This document shows, in pieces, positions 26,098-33,942 of a stretch of 64,000 bases of DNA. The notes beneath the pieces are model-generated. The model was not told the origin of the DNA and made no database searches. It saw only the letters and a list, made by a program, of their open reading frames with translations. Location: positions 26,129-90,128 of IMG/VR virus record IMGVR_UViG_3300044984_002503; one strand, written 5' to 3'. Position 1 is the stretch's first letter. Each line of letters starts with the position of its first letter. This DNA is from a virus. The position numbers were made by a program, and so were the translations under genes.

Positions 26098-27134
26098 ACT
26101 AAGATATTATCAAACTTAATGTTTGATTCTAATAAGTTATTTTGTTTCACTACGGTGATTGATAATATATCGTTAGTAGTTATTTGAATTTTTTGTACAT
26201 CAGTCCCATAATAGTCTCCATTAATATAAACATCATAAGAATTTACATTAGTTGAATTTGCCCAAGTTAAATTTGCAGTGTAAGCAACAACATCACTTAA
26301 AGTATCATTACCTACCATATAATAAAAATTAGATAAAAATTCATCAGGGTTTTCAGGAGATTTTTTTCTTCTCTTACCAAACGATGAAGTTTCAAGTTCT
26401 GTTAATAAAGCAACTCTCGCAATTGCCGGTTTAACTTCAAATTCATCTTCGTCAATTAAATAACCTAACATAGTAAAATCATAATTTTGAACATAATATT
26501 TTCTTGATTCAATACTCATTTGAGATTCATCAGAAATATTATTTAGTATGATTGGAACATATTGACCTTTTATAAATGTATAAGCCTGTCTTGATGAAAA
26601 CTTTTGCATTATAACTTTGTTGAGTTCGTTTAACTCTCTCATTCGGTTACAAATAATTTTCACACTATAATTAATATCAACAGGAACAGGTTGTGGTATT
26701 GTGTAAATGTCCATACCTTGTTCATTACCATTCCAAGTTGGTACTGAGGCGTAATAGAATTGTTTTCTATTTGGGATTGTATATTGAAGTGCGGGATTAG
26801 TTCCAAATTTTACTTCAGGACTTCTAACTACGGTAATGAAAGGTGGTGAAGGGTTATAATCTAAATCAACAAATAATGCTGTCTCAACATATTGACTCCA
26901 ATTCTGAGTTGTAATAATGATATCCACCATTGGTACAATTTTTCCTGCTGTGATAACTTGTAAATCATCTTTAACAAAATCTAACATTCCTCTATCTAAA
27001 TCTGCATGTAAAACTGACTTAGGTAAATAAGTTCCATCTTCATTAATATATTCTAACAATTGTTCTCTACGAGCAGACAATGTCTTTTTAGGGACTAATG
27101 GTAGTGTTGGTATAACTTTTTTTGGTAATGGCAT
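26094..27134 (-). CDS. 15: Probable tail terminator / sheath stabiliser, gp15-like
   Basis: 346 residues (T4 gp15: 272). The central part, INYSVKIICNRMRELNELNK then VIMQKFSSRQ and a later IESRKYYVQNYDFTMLGYLI, follows the gp15 pattern (PI...Y.L.I.TR..DD..QI.EQILP.F, then RR...TL.F...G.). It also carries PSPPFITVVRSP, comparable to the segment around the tail-terminator ring strand. A C-terminal Fn3-like beta segment (YTANLTWANSTNVNSYDVYI) is additional. The family caps the tail after sheath polymerisation. The call is based on pattern and position upstream of the sheath gene, not on strong identity. Confidence 0.5.
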   Translation of the reverse strand: MPLPKKVIPTLPLVPKKTLSARREQLLEYINEDGTYLPKSVLHADLDRGMLDFVKDDLQVITAGKIVPMVDIIITTQNWSQYVETALFVDLDYNPSPPFITVVRSPEVKFGTNPALQYTIPNRKQFYYASVPTWNGNEQGMDIYTIPQPVPVDINYSVKIICNRMRELNELNKVIMQKFSSRQAYTFIKGQYVPIILNNISDESQMSIESRKYYVQNYDFTMLGYLIDEDEFEVKPAIARVALLTELETSSFGKRRKKSPENPDEFLSNFYYMVGNDTLSDVVAYTANLTWANSTNVNSYDVYINGDYYGTDVQKIQITTNDILSITVVKQNNLLESNIKFDNILV

Positions 27135-27135
27135 A

Positions 27136-27549
27136 TTATTTTTTAACTACAAATAGTTTATTTTTTGAATTTATCATGTCAACTTCTTTTGCTTGATATA
27201 CAGGTTCTTCAGTATTTTTATACACAAATGTGTTAAACTTGTATGGGTCATAGGTGACAATCATATCTGATGGTGGATTTGGAATATCATCACATGGATA
27301 CTCACAATAATCAAGTAATGTACCAATAACAAATGCATGAACATTTTTACTTTTTTCTTTTCTAACCCTATCCTTACCACCAGGTCTAACTCTAAATTCA
27401 ACATCCCCTAACTTAACATAGTCTGAATGTAATATTATCTTACTATCGTATGTAACTGAAAAAGTATGTTTGTGTAAATTATAATACACCATAACTTTTT
27501 TACCTATAAAGATGGAATCAAATTGAGATTCGGTTACTAATATTTTCAT
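27136..27549 (-). CDS. Protein of unknown function with [ILV]TE-type N-terminus
   Basis: 137 residues starting MKILVTESQFDSI. The V-T-E at residues 5-7 parallels the next-upstream gene (MKYIITENRLNSI) and the HAD-like protein (MKKNLTEG). The remainder is beta-rich, with a basic patch (RVRPGGKDRVRKEKSKNVHA) and a Cys pair (CEYPC). No family recognised. The next-upstream reading frame ends over its start by 4 bases, so the two are coupled. Confidence 0.6.
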   Translation of the reverse strand: MKILVTESQFDSIFIGKKVMVYYNLHKHTFSVTYDSKIILHSDYVKLGDVEFRVRPGGKDRVRKEKSKNVHAFVIGTLLDYCEYPCDDIPNPPSDMIVTYDPYKFNTFVYKNTEEPVYQAKEVDMINSKNKLFVVKK

Positions 27550-27851
27550 ATTTCATCTACCTTAACAAGGTTTTTTATCCTAAACCCAAATTTATTACTA
27601 CACCAATTTAATAGAATTTTTTCCGTCTCGTCATAATCTAAACCAAACATATTTGTAATAAAACTCCAAACTTCATTAACAACATATAATCGTTTTGTTC
27701 TTAAATTATACATGAATTTAAACCTTCCATTTTTAGATAAATAAATTTCCCTAAATTCAGTACGATGATATCTTTCTAAATCACTATAGTTTTCATTTAA
27801 CCAATTTTCAATAATCGAATTTAACCTATTTTCAGTTATTATGTATTTCAT
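27546..27851 (-). CDS. Protein of unknown function with [ILV]TE-type N-terminus
   Basis: 101 residues starting MKYIITENRLNSIIENWLNE; the rest is charged and helical with a beta pair (GRFKFMYNLRTKRLYVVNEV). The start and the following stretch resemble the start of the neighbouring 137-residue protein, and both carry an [IV]-T-E site at residues 5-7. Its start shares one base with the stop of the gp14-like gene and its end overlaps the next gene by 4 bases. No known domain. Confidence 0.6.
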   Translation of the reverse strand: MKYIITENRLNSIIENWLNENYSDLERYHRTEFREIYLSKNGRFKFMYNLRTKRLYVVNEVWSFITNMFGLDYDETEKILLNWCSNKFGFRIKNLVKVDEI

Positions 27852-28363
27852 TATATCCCTCTAAATTCGTTTTCACTTACGTAAGTGGCCATAATACTTC
27901 TATAAAATGGTTTATAACCACCATAAGTATGTTTATTGTCTGACTTAACATATCCATCATCACTCACCACATAATATCTAATTCTATCTTCAGTTTCATT
28001 ATATCCAATATAATCCCCTAGGAATATTTCAACACCTAACTCATCTAAAGTTTTTTGATAAATAGAAAACTTCATATTACCAGGTTCTTGTTGTTCCACT
28101 TTAGAATTACCTAAAAATTTATGGGCAGGGGCCATTACCTGAACCAAACCTTTTAACTCAATAGGTACCATAAATTGTATTCCATCTTCGGTTACCTCAC
28201 CGTAGACATCGTCAGTTTTTGTCTTATATTTATCAACACGATAAAGAACTACTGTGAAGTTCATATCACCCAATAACCATTCTTCACCCATACCTATGTC
28301 TAGGGTGTAATCTTCTCCTCCGAAGAATTTACCTAATCTTGTTATTGGAACTAATTTCTGCAT
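27851..28363 (-). CDS. Possible neck protein (gp14-like)
   Basis: 170 residues. The C-terminal half, LGVEIFLGDYIGYNETEDRI followed by an alternating beta segment and GGYKPFYRSIMATYVSENEF, matches the general course of T4 gp14 (EGDLIYFP......F.I..V.....FY..G.......L...KF.YS.E..). T4 gp14 is longer (256). It lies two genes upstream of the gp15-like gene, which agrees with a neck role. The assignment is tentative. Confidence 0.4.
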   Translation of the reverse strand: MQKLVPITRLGKFFGGEDYTLDIGMGEEWLLGDMNFTVVLYRVDKYKTKTDDVYGEVTEDGIQFMVPIELKGLVQVMAPAHKFLGNSKVEQQEPGNMKFSIYQKTLDELGVEIFLGDYIGYNETEDRIRYYVVSDDGYVKSDNKHTYGGYKPFYRSIMATYVSENEFRGI

Positions 28364-28364
28364 A

Positions 28365-28685
28365 TTAATGTTGTTTTAATCTATTATGATATGATTCAGA
28401 TTCAATAGACGATGAACTAATAACAACATTAACATTAAAATAATTTTTAATGGTATTTTTAATTTCACGATTCCATTGGTCTCTATAAACATCAGTTTTT
28501 TTCATGTTGTCTCTTCTTAAAAATTCACTTCCATCAGGGACAATATATGTGACCCTCATGTAGTATTCATCCTCATAAGTTTCCATTGGTTCTAAATTAA
28601 AACCCATATCAGATACACCATTAGGTTTAATGACATTCATCATTTTACCTATCAACTTTTCTAATTGTTTTTGATTCATACTCAT
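28365..28685 (-). CDS. Small protein of unknown function heading the tail module
   Basis: 106 residues; an N-terminal helix (NQKQLEKLIGKMMNVIKPNG), a central beta part and a Ser/Gln/His-rich end. No known motif. It is the first gene of the minus-strand tail module, 6 bases behind a late-promoter motif and divergent from the SET-domain gene. Met3 (MNQKQ) is an alternative start. Confidence 0.6.
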   Translation of the reverse strand: MSMNQKQLEKLIGKMMNVIKPNGVSDMGFNLEPMETYEDEYYMRVTYIVPDGSEFLRRDNMKKTDVYRDQWNREIKNTIKNYFNVNVVISSSSIESESYHNRLKQH

Positions 28686-28691
28686 ATATTG

Positions 28692-28698
28692 ATAAATA
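28692..28698 (-). promoter_or_regulatory. Candidate late promoter motif of the tail module
   Basis: Minus strand GTATTTATCAATA, 6 bases upstream of the first tail-module gene, in the divergent gap facing the SET-domain gene. Confidence 0.45.
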
Positions 28699-28731
28699 CA
28701 TTATAATTACTTATATTTAAGGTAATCTTTT

Positions 28732-29124
28732 ATGAAAATACCAACACCACATAAAATTTACATCGCTCATAGCACAATACATGGGTTAGGAGTATTCGCA
28801 AATGAAATAATTTACGAAGGAGAAATCATTGAAATATGTCCTGTAATTGATATGGGGTTGAATAAAGAAGTTAGTCACATATTAATTGATTACCGATATA
28901 ATTGGCCTCAAGGAAATGATTGGACATCACAAGTTATACCTACAGGTTATGGAATGTTGTATAATCATAGTGATAACCCAAATTCAAGTTGGAGGTCAAA
29001 TTTGGAAAACAACACTTTTGAATTTTACGCAATAAAAGAAATAAATCCTAACGAAGAAATTTTCACATATTATGGTGATATGAGTTATTGGAGCGACGGT
29101 AGGACACATACTAATGTTACTTAA
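28732..29124 (+). CDS. SET-domain protein (possible lysine methyltransferase)
   Basis: 130 residues, a minimal SET domain. Visible motifs are IHGLGVFANEII (residues 17-27, SAM-binding loop), MLYNHSDNPNSSW (75-87, the NHS motif contributing to the SAM pocket and knot), and NEEIFTYYGDMSYW (107-120, the C-terminal Tyr region). The family methylates lysines in proteins using SAM. The small size and lack of pre-SET or post-SET zinc clusters recall viral SET proteins such as vSET. A near-match of the late motif (TATTTAA) lies 11 bases upstream. The target could be host or phage protein. The next gene starts directly after its stop. Confidence 0.75.
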   Translation: MKIPTPHKIYIAHSTIHGLGVFANEIIYEGEIIEICPVIDMGLNKEVSHILIDYRYNWPQGNDWTSQVIPTGYGMLYNHSDNPNSSWRSNLENNTFEFYAIKEINPNEEIFTYYGDMSYWSDGRTHTNVT

Positions 29125-30879
29125 ATGAGTGAAGCAAGTTTAGAGTCTAAGGCGATGACCTTATTGGAGACTTACGAAGGGGGAAATAATTATCTTATTG
29201 AACTTAAAAGAAAATCTCAAATAAATAGAAGATTTTATCCAACAAGAAGTCAGGCAGAATACATAATTAATAACCATGACAAACAACCAAAGGTTGCAAA
29301 AAAATGGGTAATACTTGATGCCTATTTTGCACAAAAATTGGCGGATGATAAACTTATGACTGAAATACCTGAAAGGGTGTGGGTTGAAAAGTTATTGGCA
29401 GACAAAGAAAAAGCGTTTCACATTTGGGGTAGAATAACAGAGACACAAGAATTTCATGATTTTTGGTTACCAAAAGCGGCAATCATTAAAGATAATACGG
29501 TAAAAAATGTTGTTATAAATTACGACAAATATTCTCACCGTCCACCACTTGACCATCAAAAAGAATCAATCCAAAAATTAGTAGAAAACAAAAAGTTTAT
29601 TCTTGCCGATGATATGGGATTGGGTAAAACAACCTCAACAATCATTGCCGCATTAGAATCAGGTTCTAAAAAAGTTTTAATTATTTGTCCCGCAACTTTA
29701 AAGATTAACTGGAAAAGAGAGATAGAAAATTATTCAGATAAATCTATCTACATCTCAGAAGGTAAAAATTTTAATGGTGATGCGGATTTTGTCATTATTA
29801 ATTACGATATTATTAAAAACTTTCACACCACAAAAAAGAAAGAAAACTCCCAAATTCTTGATTCTAATTTTGATTTAGTAATTGTTGATGAAGCCCACTA
29901 CATTAAAAACGCCACCGCCCAAAGAACAAAATTAATCAATGACCTTGTTAAAAAAGTAGACCGACTTTGGTTATTAACAGGTACCCCAATGACATCAAGA
30001 CCAATGGATTATTTTAATCTATTAAGTTTAGTTGATTCCCCCGTTGCAAAGAATTGGATGGCATACGCTATTAGATATTGTCAAGGTTATCAATTTAATG
30101 CTGGCGGTAGAAAAATATGGAATGTAACAGGAGCATCCAATCTTGAAGAATTAAGAGACCGAACTGCGGGTCTTACATTAAGACGACTCAAAGAAAATGT
30201 CCTTAACCTTCCCGACAAAATTATCACACCTGTATATCTTAGGTTAAAATCTAAAATGTATGAAGCAATTATGGGTGAGTATTATGATTGGTATGATAAA
30301 AACCCCGAAGAGTCAAAATCACTTACGGTTCAATTTACTAAATTAACAAAAATACGACAAGTTATTGCTGATGAAAAAATCACCCAAACAATAGAACTTG
30401 CCGAGAACATTATTGAACAAGGTAAAAAAGTTATTATCTTCTGTAATTTTACTGATTCATTAGAAAAAATAACAGAACATTTTGGAAAAATGGCTGTTAA
30501 ACTTAATGGGACAATGTCTAAAACAGAAAAACAATATAGTGTTGACCAATTCCAAGAGAATGATAAAATAAAAGTATTTGTGGGTAATATTAAAGCTGCT
30601 GGTGTTGGTATTACATTAACCGCCGCCGAAGCGGTAATCTTTAATGATTTATCGTTTCTTCCTTCAGACCACGCTCAAGCTGAAGATAGAAGTTATAGAT
30701 ACGGTCAAAAAAATAATGTATTAGTTTATTACCCAATATTTGAAAATACAATTGAAGGAATTATCTATGACATACTCAATAACAAGAAACAAGTCATTGC
30801 AACTGTGATGGGTGATAATCAAAATACCGCAGATGCTGCCGAAGAAATTTTGAAACGAATTAACCAAATGCGTAATTAA
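29125..30879 (+). CDS. SNF2-family DNA helicase/translocase (SMARCAL1/UvsW-like role)
   Basis: 584 residues. Superfamily 2 motifs in order: GLGKT (165-169, Walker A), LIICPATLKINW (motif Ia), VDEAH (254-258, motif II), WLLTGTPMTSRP (motif III), VIIFCNFTDSL (motif IV) and QAEDRSYRYGQ (about 519-529, motif VI with Arg fingers). The layout matches SNF2 enzymes that anneal or remodel DNA, as SMARCAL1 does at stalled forks. T4 uses UvsW for fork regression, so this may be its counterpart. The N-terminal 130 residues are a charged accessory domain. It abuts the SET gene with no gap. Confidence 0.88.
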   Translation: MSEASLESKAMTLLETYEGGNNYLIELKRKSQINRRFYPTRSQAEYIINNHDKQPKVAKKWVILDAYFAQKLADDKLMTEIPERVWVEKLLADKEKAFHIWGRITETQEFHDFWLPKAAIIKDNTVKNVVINYDKYSHRPPLDHQKESIQKLVENKKFILADDMGLGKTTSTIIAALESGSKKVLIICPATLKINWKREIENYSDKSIYISEGKNFNGDADFVIINYDIIKNFHTTKKKENSQILDSNFDLVIVDEAHYIKNATAQRTKLINDLVKKVDRLWLLTGTPMTSRPMDYFNLLSLVDSPVAKNWMAYAIRYCQGYQFNAGGRKIWNVTGASNLEELRDRTAGLTLRRLKENVLNLPDKIITPVYLRLKSKMYEAIMGEYYDWYDKNPEESKSLTVQFTKLTKIRQVIADEKITQTIELAENIIEQGKKVIIFCNFTDSLEKITEHFGKMAVKLNGTMSKTEKQYSVDQFQENDKIKVFVGNIKAAGVGITLTAAEAVIFNDLSFLPSDHAQAEDRSYRYGQKNNVLVYYPIFENTIEGIIYDILNNKKQVIATVMGDNQNTADAAEEILKRINQMRN

Positions 30880-30892
30880 ATAAAAACTGGAT

Positions 30893-30899
30893 TATTTAT
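30893..30899 (+). promoter_or_regulatory. Candidate late promoter motif
   Basis: Plus strand ATTATTTATATG, 22 bases upstream of the superoxide dismutase fusion. It also lies within a small inverted repeat (GATTATT / AATAATC). Confidence 0.4.
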
Positions 30900-30921
30900 A
30901 TGTAATGAATAATCTAATTAT

Positions 30922-32460
30922 ATGAAAAAAATAGAAGAGAAAATTCAACAACTCGAAACACAAATACTTGAAAACCACATCACCAAAGAAAAAGAGTTAT
31001 TGATTACCGAAATGAAAAAAATAGGAATAGAAAAATTACCATACTCCTATTCAGCCCTCAAACAGTTTATTGACCCCGAAACAATGAACTTCCACTACAA
31101 CAAACATTACAAAGGGTATGTAGATAAACTAAACGATGCTTTATCCAAGAAAAAATACGGGGACTTAGAGTTAGAACAAATTATTAAAACAATAGGTCGT
31201 TTTGATAAAACAATTAGAAATAATGCCGGTGGAGCCTTTAACCACGCATTATTTTGGAACATGTTAACCCCGACCCCTAAGAAATTAGAAGGGGAACTTT
31301 TAAAAAAAATAACAAAACAATTTGGAAGTTTTATCTCTTTCAAAAAACAATTTGATACTGTTGCTAAAGATAGATTCGGTTCAGGTTGGGTATGGTTAGT
31401 ACTCACAGCTAAAAACACATTAAAGATTATGTCAACTCCAAATCAAGATAATCCTTTAATGAATGTTATTGAAGGTGGTGGATTTCCACTTTTAGGGTTA
31501 GACCTATGGGAACACGCTTATTATCTAAAGTATAGAAACAAAAGAGATGAATATATTGTAAACTTTTGGAAAGTTGTAAATTGGGATTTTGTTTCTAAAT
31601 TATATGAAATGAAAACAGAAACAAAACTAATGGAATCTGTTAAACTTGAGAAATTAATAACCGAATCTAAAGAGGCAAAATTCTGTGATGCCAAAGAAGT
31701 TCAATTCTACAGAGAACTTATCAACAATACAAAAATTAAGAAAATTTATCAAGACGGAGTAACTGACTCACTAAAACAAGTATTCCATCAATTTTGGGTT
31801 GAGAGTACTGATAAAGAAATGTCAGGGTTTTACGGATTAGAGTCTAAAGAAGGAAGGTCAATCCTTAATAATTTAAACACAAACTTCAACACATTTTGTT
31901 TGTTAACCCGAGCAATCAATATTCAAATTGAGAAATTAGGTAAACCCGAAAAGAAATTTGATTTTTCTAAAAAAGAAAACAGAACAATTACAGAAATTAA
32001 CCGATTGGTTAAAGCGTTAAATCATTTTAAAACAAAAATATTCACAAAAAATAACGAAGAATTTATTAATATCATCAAAGTATTAAAAAAACTATGGGAT
32101 AGAGGACAAAAGTCTGAAGATGAGGTATTAGATAAATTCCAAAAATATTTTGGAGATTCTGCAAAACTTGAAAAACTTGGGGGTCATGGTCAAAAAATAG
32201 ACGCATTTAAAGGGGAAGATTTGGCAATCACTTTAAATGGTAAAAGATATAGAACACAAGTTAAACCATATTCCTCAATCACAAAAGAAAACAACACAAT
32301 TACGGTTAAAGATACTGGTAATGTTCAACCATATAGTGTAGATTGGATGATATTTATTAATACAAAAACAAATAAAATTTTGATTTTTGATAATAAACCA
32401 ATAAAAAACCATAACCAATATGTGTTTAATGATTCATCATTAATTCACGAAATAGAATAA
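30922..32460 (+). CDS. Manganese-type superoxide dismutase fused to a possible PD-(D/E)XK-like nuclease domain
   Basis: 512 residues. Residues about 40-228 are a complete Fe/Mn superoxide dismutase: metal ligands H58 (NFHYNKHY), H108 (NNAGGAFNHALFW), D194 and H198 (LGLDLWEHAYYLKY). Gly at the 'AGG' position and Q175 in STPNQDNPLM are the manganese-type choices. The C-terminal part has KIDAF (D427) and, after a beta hairpin, QVKPY (Q446, K448), which could be a PD-(D/E)XK-type nuclease core, but this is weak. The SOD domain is flanked by two LITE sequences (27-30 and 245-248) of the kind cut by T4-type prohead proteases. It could detoxify superoxide in or after entry into the host. Confidence 0.8.
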   Translation: MKKIEEKIQQLETQILENHITKEKELLITEMKKIGIEKLPYSYSALKQFIDPETMNFHYNKHYKGYVDKLNDALSKKKYGDLELEQIIKTIGRFDKTIRNNAGGAFNHALFWNMLTPTPKKLEGELLKKITKQFGSFISFKKQFDTVAKDRFGSGWVWLVLTAKNTLKIMSTPNQDNPLMNVIEGGGFPLLGLDLWEHAYYLKYRNKRDEYIVNFWKVVNWDFVSKLYEMKTETKLMESVKLEKLITESKEAKFCDAKEVQFYRELINNTKIKKIYQDGVTDSLKQVFHQFWVESTDKEMSGFYGLESKEGRSILNNLNTNFNTFCLLTRAINIQIEKLGKPEKKFDFSKKENRTITEINRLVKALNHFKTKIFTKNNEEFINIIKVLKKLWDRGQKSEDEVLDKFQKYFGDSAKLEKLGGHGQKIDAFKGEDLAITLNGKRYRTQVKPYSSITKENNTITVKDTGNVQPYSVDWMIFINTKTNKILIFDNKPIKNHNQYVFNDSSLIHEIE

Positions 32461-32466
32461 CTAATA

Positions 32467-32473
32467 TATTTAT
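32467..32473 (+). promoter_or_regulatory. Candidate late promoter motif of gp13-like gene
   Basis: Plus strand ATATTTATTGAC, ending 4 bases before the ATG. The same 4-base gap occurs at two other genes, so the transcript may be leaderless. Confidence 0.45.
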
Positions 32474-32477
32474 TGAC

Positions 32478-33602
32478 ATGGCAGTAATACCGGAACCAGA
32501 AAGAAGTAAAATTTATACAAGAATTAAACATCAGTTAGGTGCACCACTAAGAAGTGTTGAACTTGAAGATGAGATGATGGATTCATTAATGGAGTTAGCC
32601 CTTGGGGATTACGAAGAGTATATTCTTCAATGGTTAATTGATTCACAATGGGTTAATCTTGTGAATTTAAACATGAACGAAAGGTCAGTTGCAAGAGCCT
32701 TAGTCACAAGAACTATGGATTTTGAACAACAGTTCAGTTATGCTTATTCTAAAATTGTTGGTCTTCAAACTGAAGGTCCTTGGGTTTTAAAGAAAGATTA
32801 TTTTGTTCTTGAAAAGAATGTTCAAACATACGAAATTCCCGCAGGTAGAGAGGTTAACGAATTACTATGGTTTAGTGACCAACCTTGGACCGCCTTTGGA
32901 ATAGGTGGTATGGGTGGTGGTTTTGGTGGTATCGGTTTAGGTGCCGACCAAGCAGGATTTGCTCAAATGGGTAATCAAGGTTCTTATTTTATGATGTCAG
33001 GTTTTGATTATTTAATTAGAATGCAAGAAGCAAATATTCTTAATAGAATATTAGGTGGTTCAATGACATATAGAATAACAGGATTACCTGATGGTAAAAA
33101 GTTAATTCACTTAATGAATACCCCTGGTGGTAAATTTAATTGGTCAAGTTATAGTCAATACGTGGGTAAAGCCGTATGGTATTGGTACTATGATGTTGAA
33201 CCTGATAGTAGAGCCGATTGTTTAAAAAATAATCCTGATATTATTAAATTACCAACAGATGTACCTATTGAAGAATTATCTTGGGAAGACTTAAATGTCC
33301 CTGGTCAACAATGGGTGAGAAGATGGTTTACAGCATATTGTAAAGAAACTTTGGCGAGAGTTAGAGGTAAATATAGTGGGAACTTAAAGACACCTGATTC
33401 TGAAATTGTAATGGATTACCAAAGTTTACTAACCGAGGCCAAAGATGAAAAATCTAAATTAATAGAAGAATTAACAGGGGCTGAAGGATGGTTAACAAGA
33501 ATGAGACCCGATAAAGTAATGGAAAGAGAAGCGTTAATCGCAGAAAACTTAAACAAACAAATGAAGTTTAGAGCAATGCCTCGTCAAATATATGTAATTT
33601 AA
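32478..33602 (+). CDS. 13: Neck protein, gp13-like (head completion)
   Basis: 374 residues (T4 gp13: 309). The N-terminus IKHQLGAPLRSVELEDEMMD followed by LMELALGDYEEY is the gp13 start pattern (I...LGAP...VEL....I...I..AL..Y.EY). The end, QWVRRWFTAYCKETLARVRG then KYSGNL, also follows gp13. A Gly-rich insertion lies in the middle (GIGGMGGGFGGIGLG). gp13 with gp14 forms the neck that joins the packaged head to the tail. It lies on the plus strand, apart from the other neck and tail genes. Confidence 0.75.
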   Translation: MAVIPEPERSKIYTRIKHQLGAPLRSVELEDEMMDSLMELALGDYEEYILQWLIDSQWVNLVNLNMNERSVARALVTRTMDFEQQFSYAYSKIVGLQTEGPWVLKKDYFVLEKNVQTYEIPAGREVNELLWFSDQPWTAFGIGGMGGGFGGIGLGADQAGFAQMGNQGSYFMMSGFDYLIRMQEANILNRILGGSMTYRITGLPDGKKLIHLMNTPGGKFNWSSYSQYVGKAVWYWYYDVEPDSRADCLKNNPDIIKLPTDVPIEELSWEDLNVPGQQWVRRWFTAYCKETLARVRGKYSGNLKTPDSEIVMDYQSLLTEAKDEKSKLIEELTGAEGWLTRMRPDKVMEREALIAENLNKQMKFRAMPRQIYVI

Positions 33603-33606
33603 ATTT

Positions 33607-33942
33607 ATGGCAATTATAAAAACAATACCCTCAAGAAAAATCATTAATGGTTTAGTTATAGACACATCAGAAATCTCAATAGTTTCTGAAACAAATTACC
33701 AAACCAATGGTGAATCTTGTATAGTTGTTAGGGGAGTTTCCGACTCAACAGTTATTTTAGACTCAAAAACAACAGACCATGTTGTAGTAAAATCAATGAC
33801 AAGACTTACAATCATACCTGACACCGGTAAAATTGATGAGGACTATGATGAAGTAGTCGCAGAAAGATATGCTTGTATTGAATTTAGGTTTGTTGGTGGT
33901 AATTGGTATATTTTAAGTTCAGACGGTTTGAAGCAATCCTAA
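33607..33942 (+). CDS. Small beta-rich protein of unknown function
   Basis: 111 residues, almost entirely beta-type sequence (SCIVVRGVSDSTVILDSKTT, VVKSMTRLTIIPDTG, CIEFRFVGGNWYILSSDG). Strand-and-turn repeats of this kind are found in head or tail fibre and trimeric spike parts. It follows gp13 by 4 bases, so a virion role is likely. Its 3' end overlaps the converging DNA polymerase gene by 24 bases. Confidence 0.6.
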   Translation: MAIIKTIPSRKIINGLVIDTSEISIVSETNYQTNGESCIVVRGVSDSTVILDSKTTDHVVVKSMTRLTIIPDTGKIDEDYDEVVAERYACIEFRFVGGNWYILSSDGLKQS

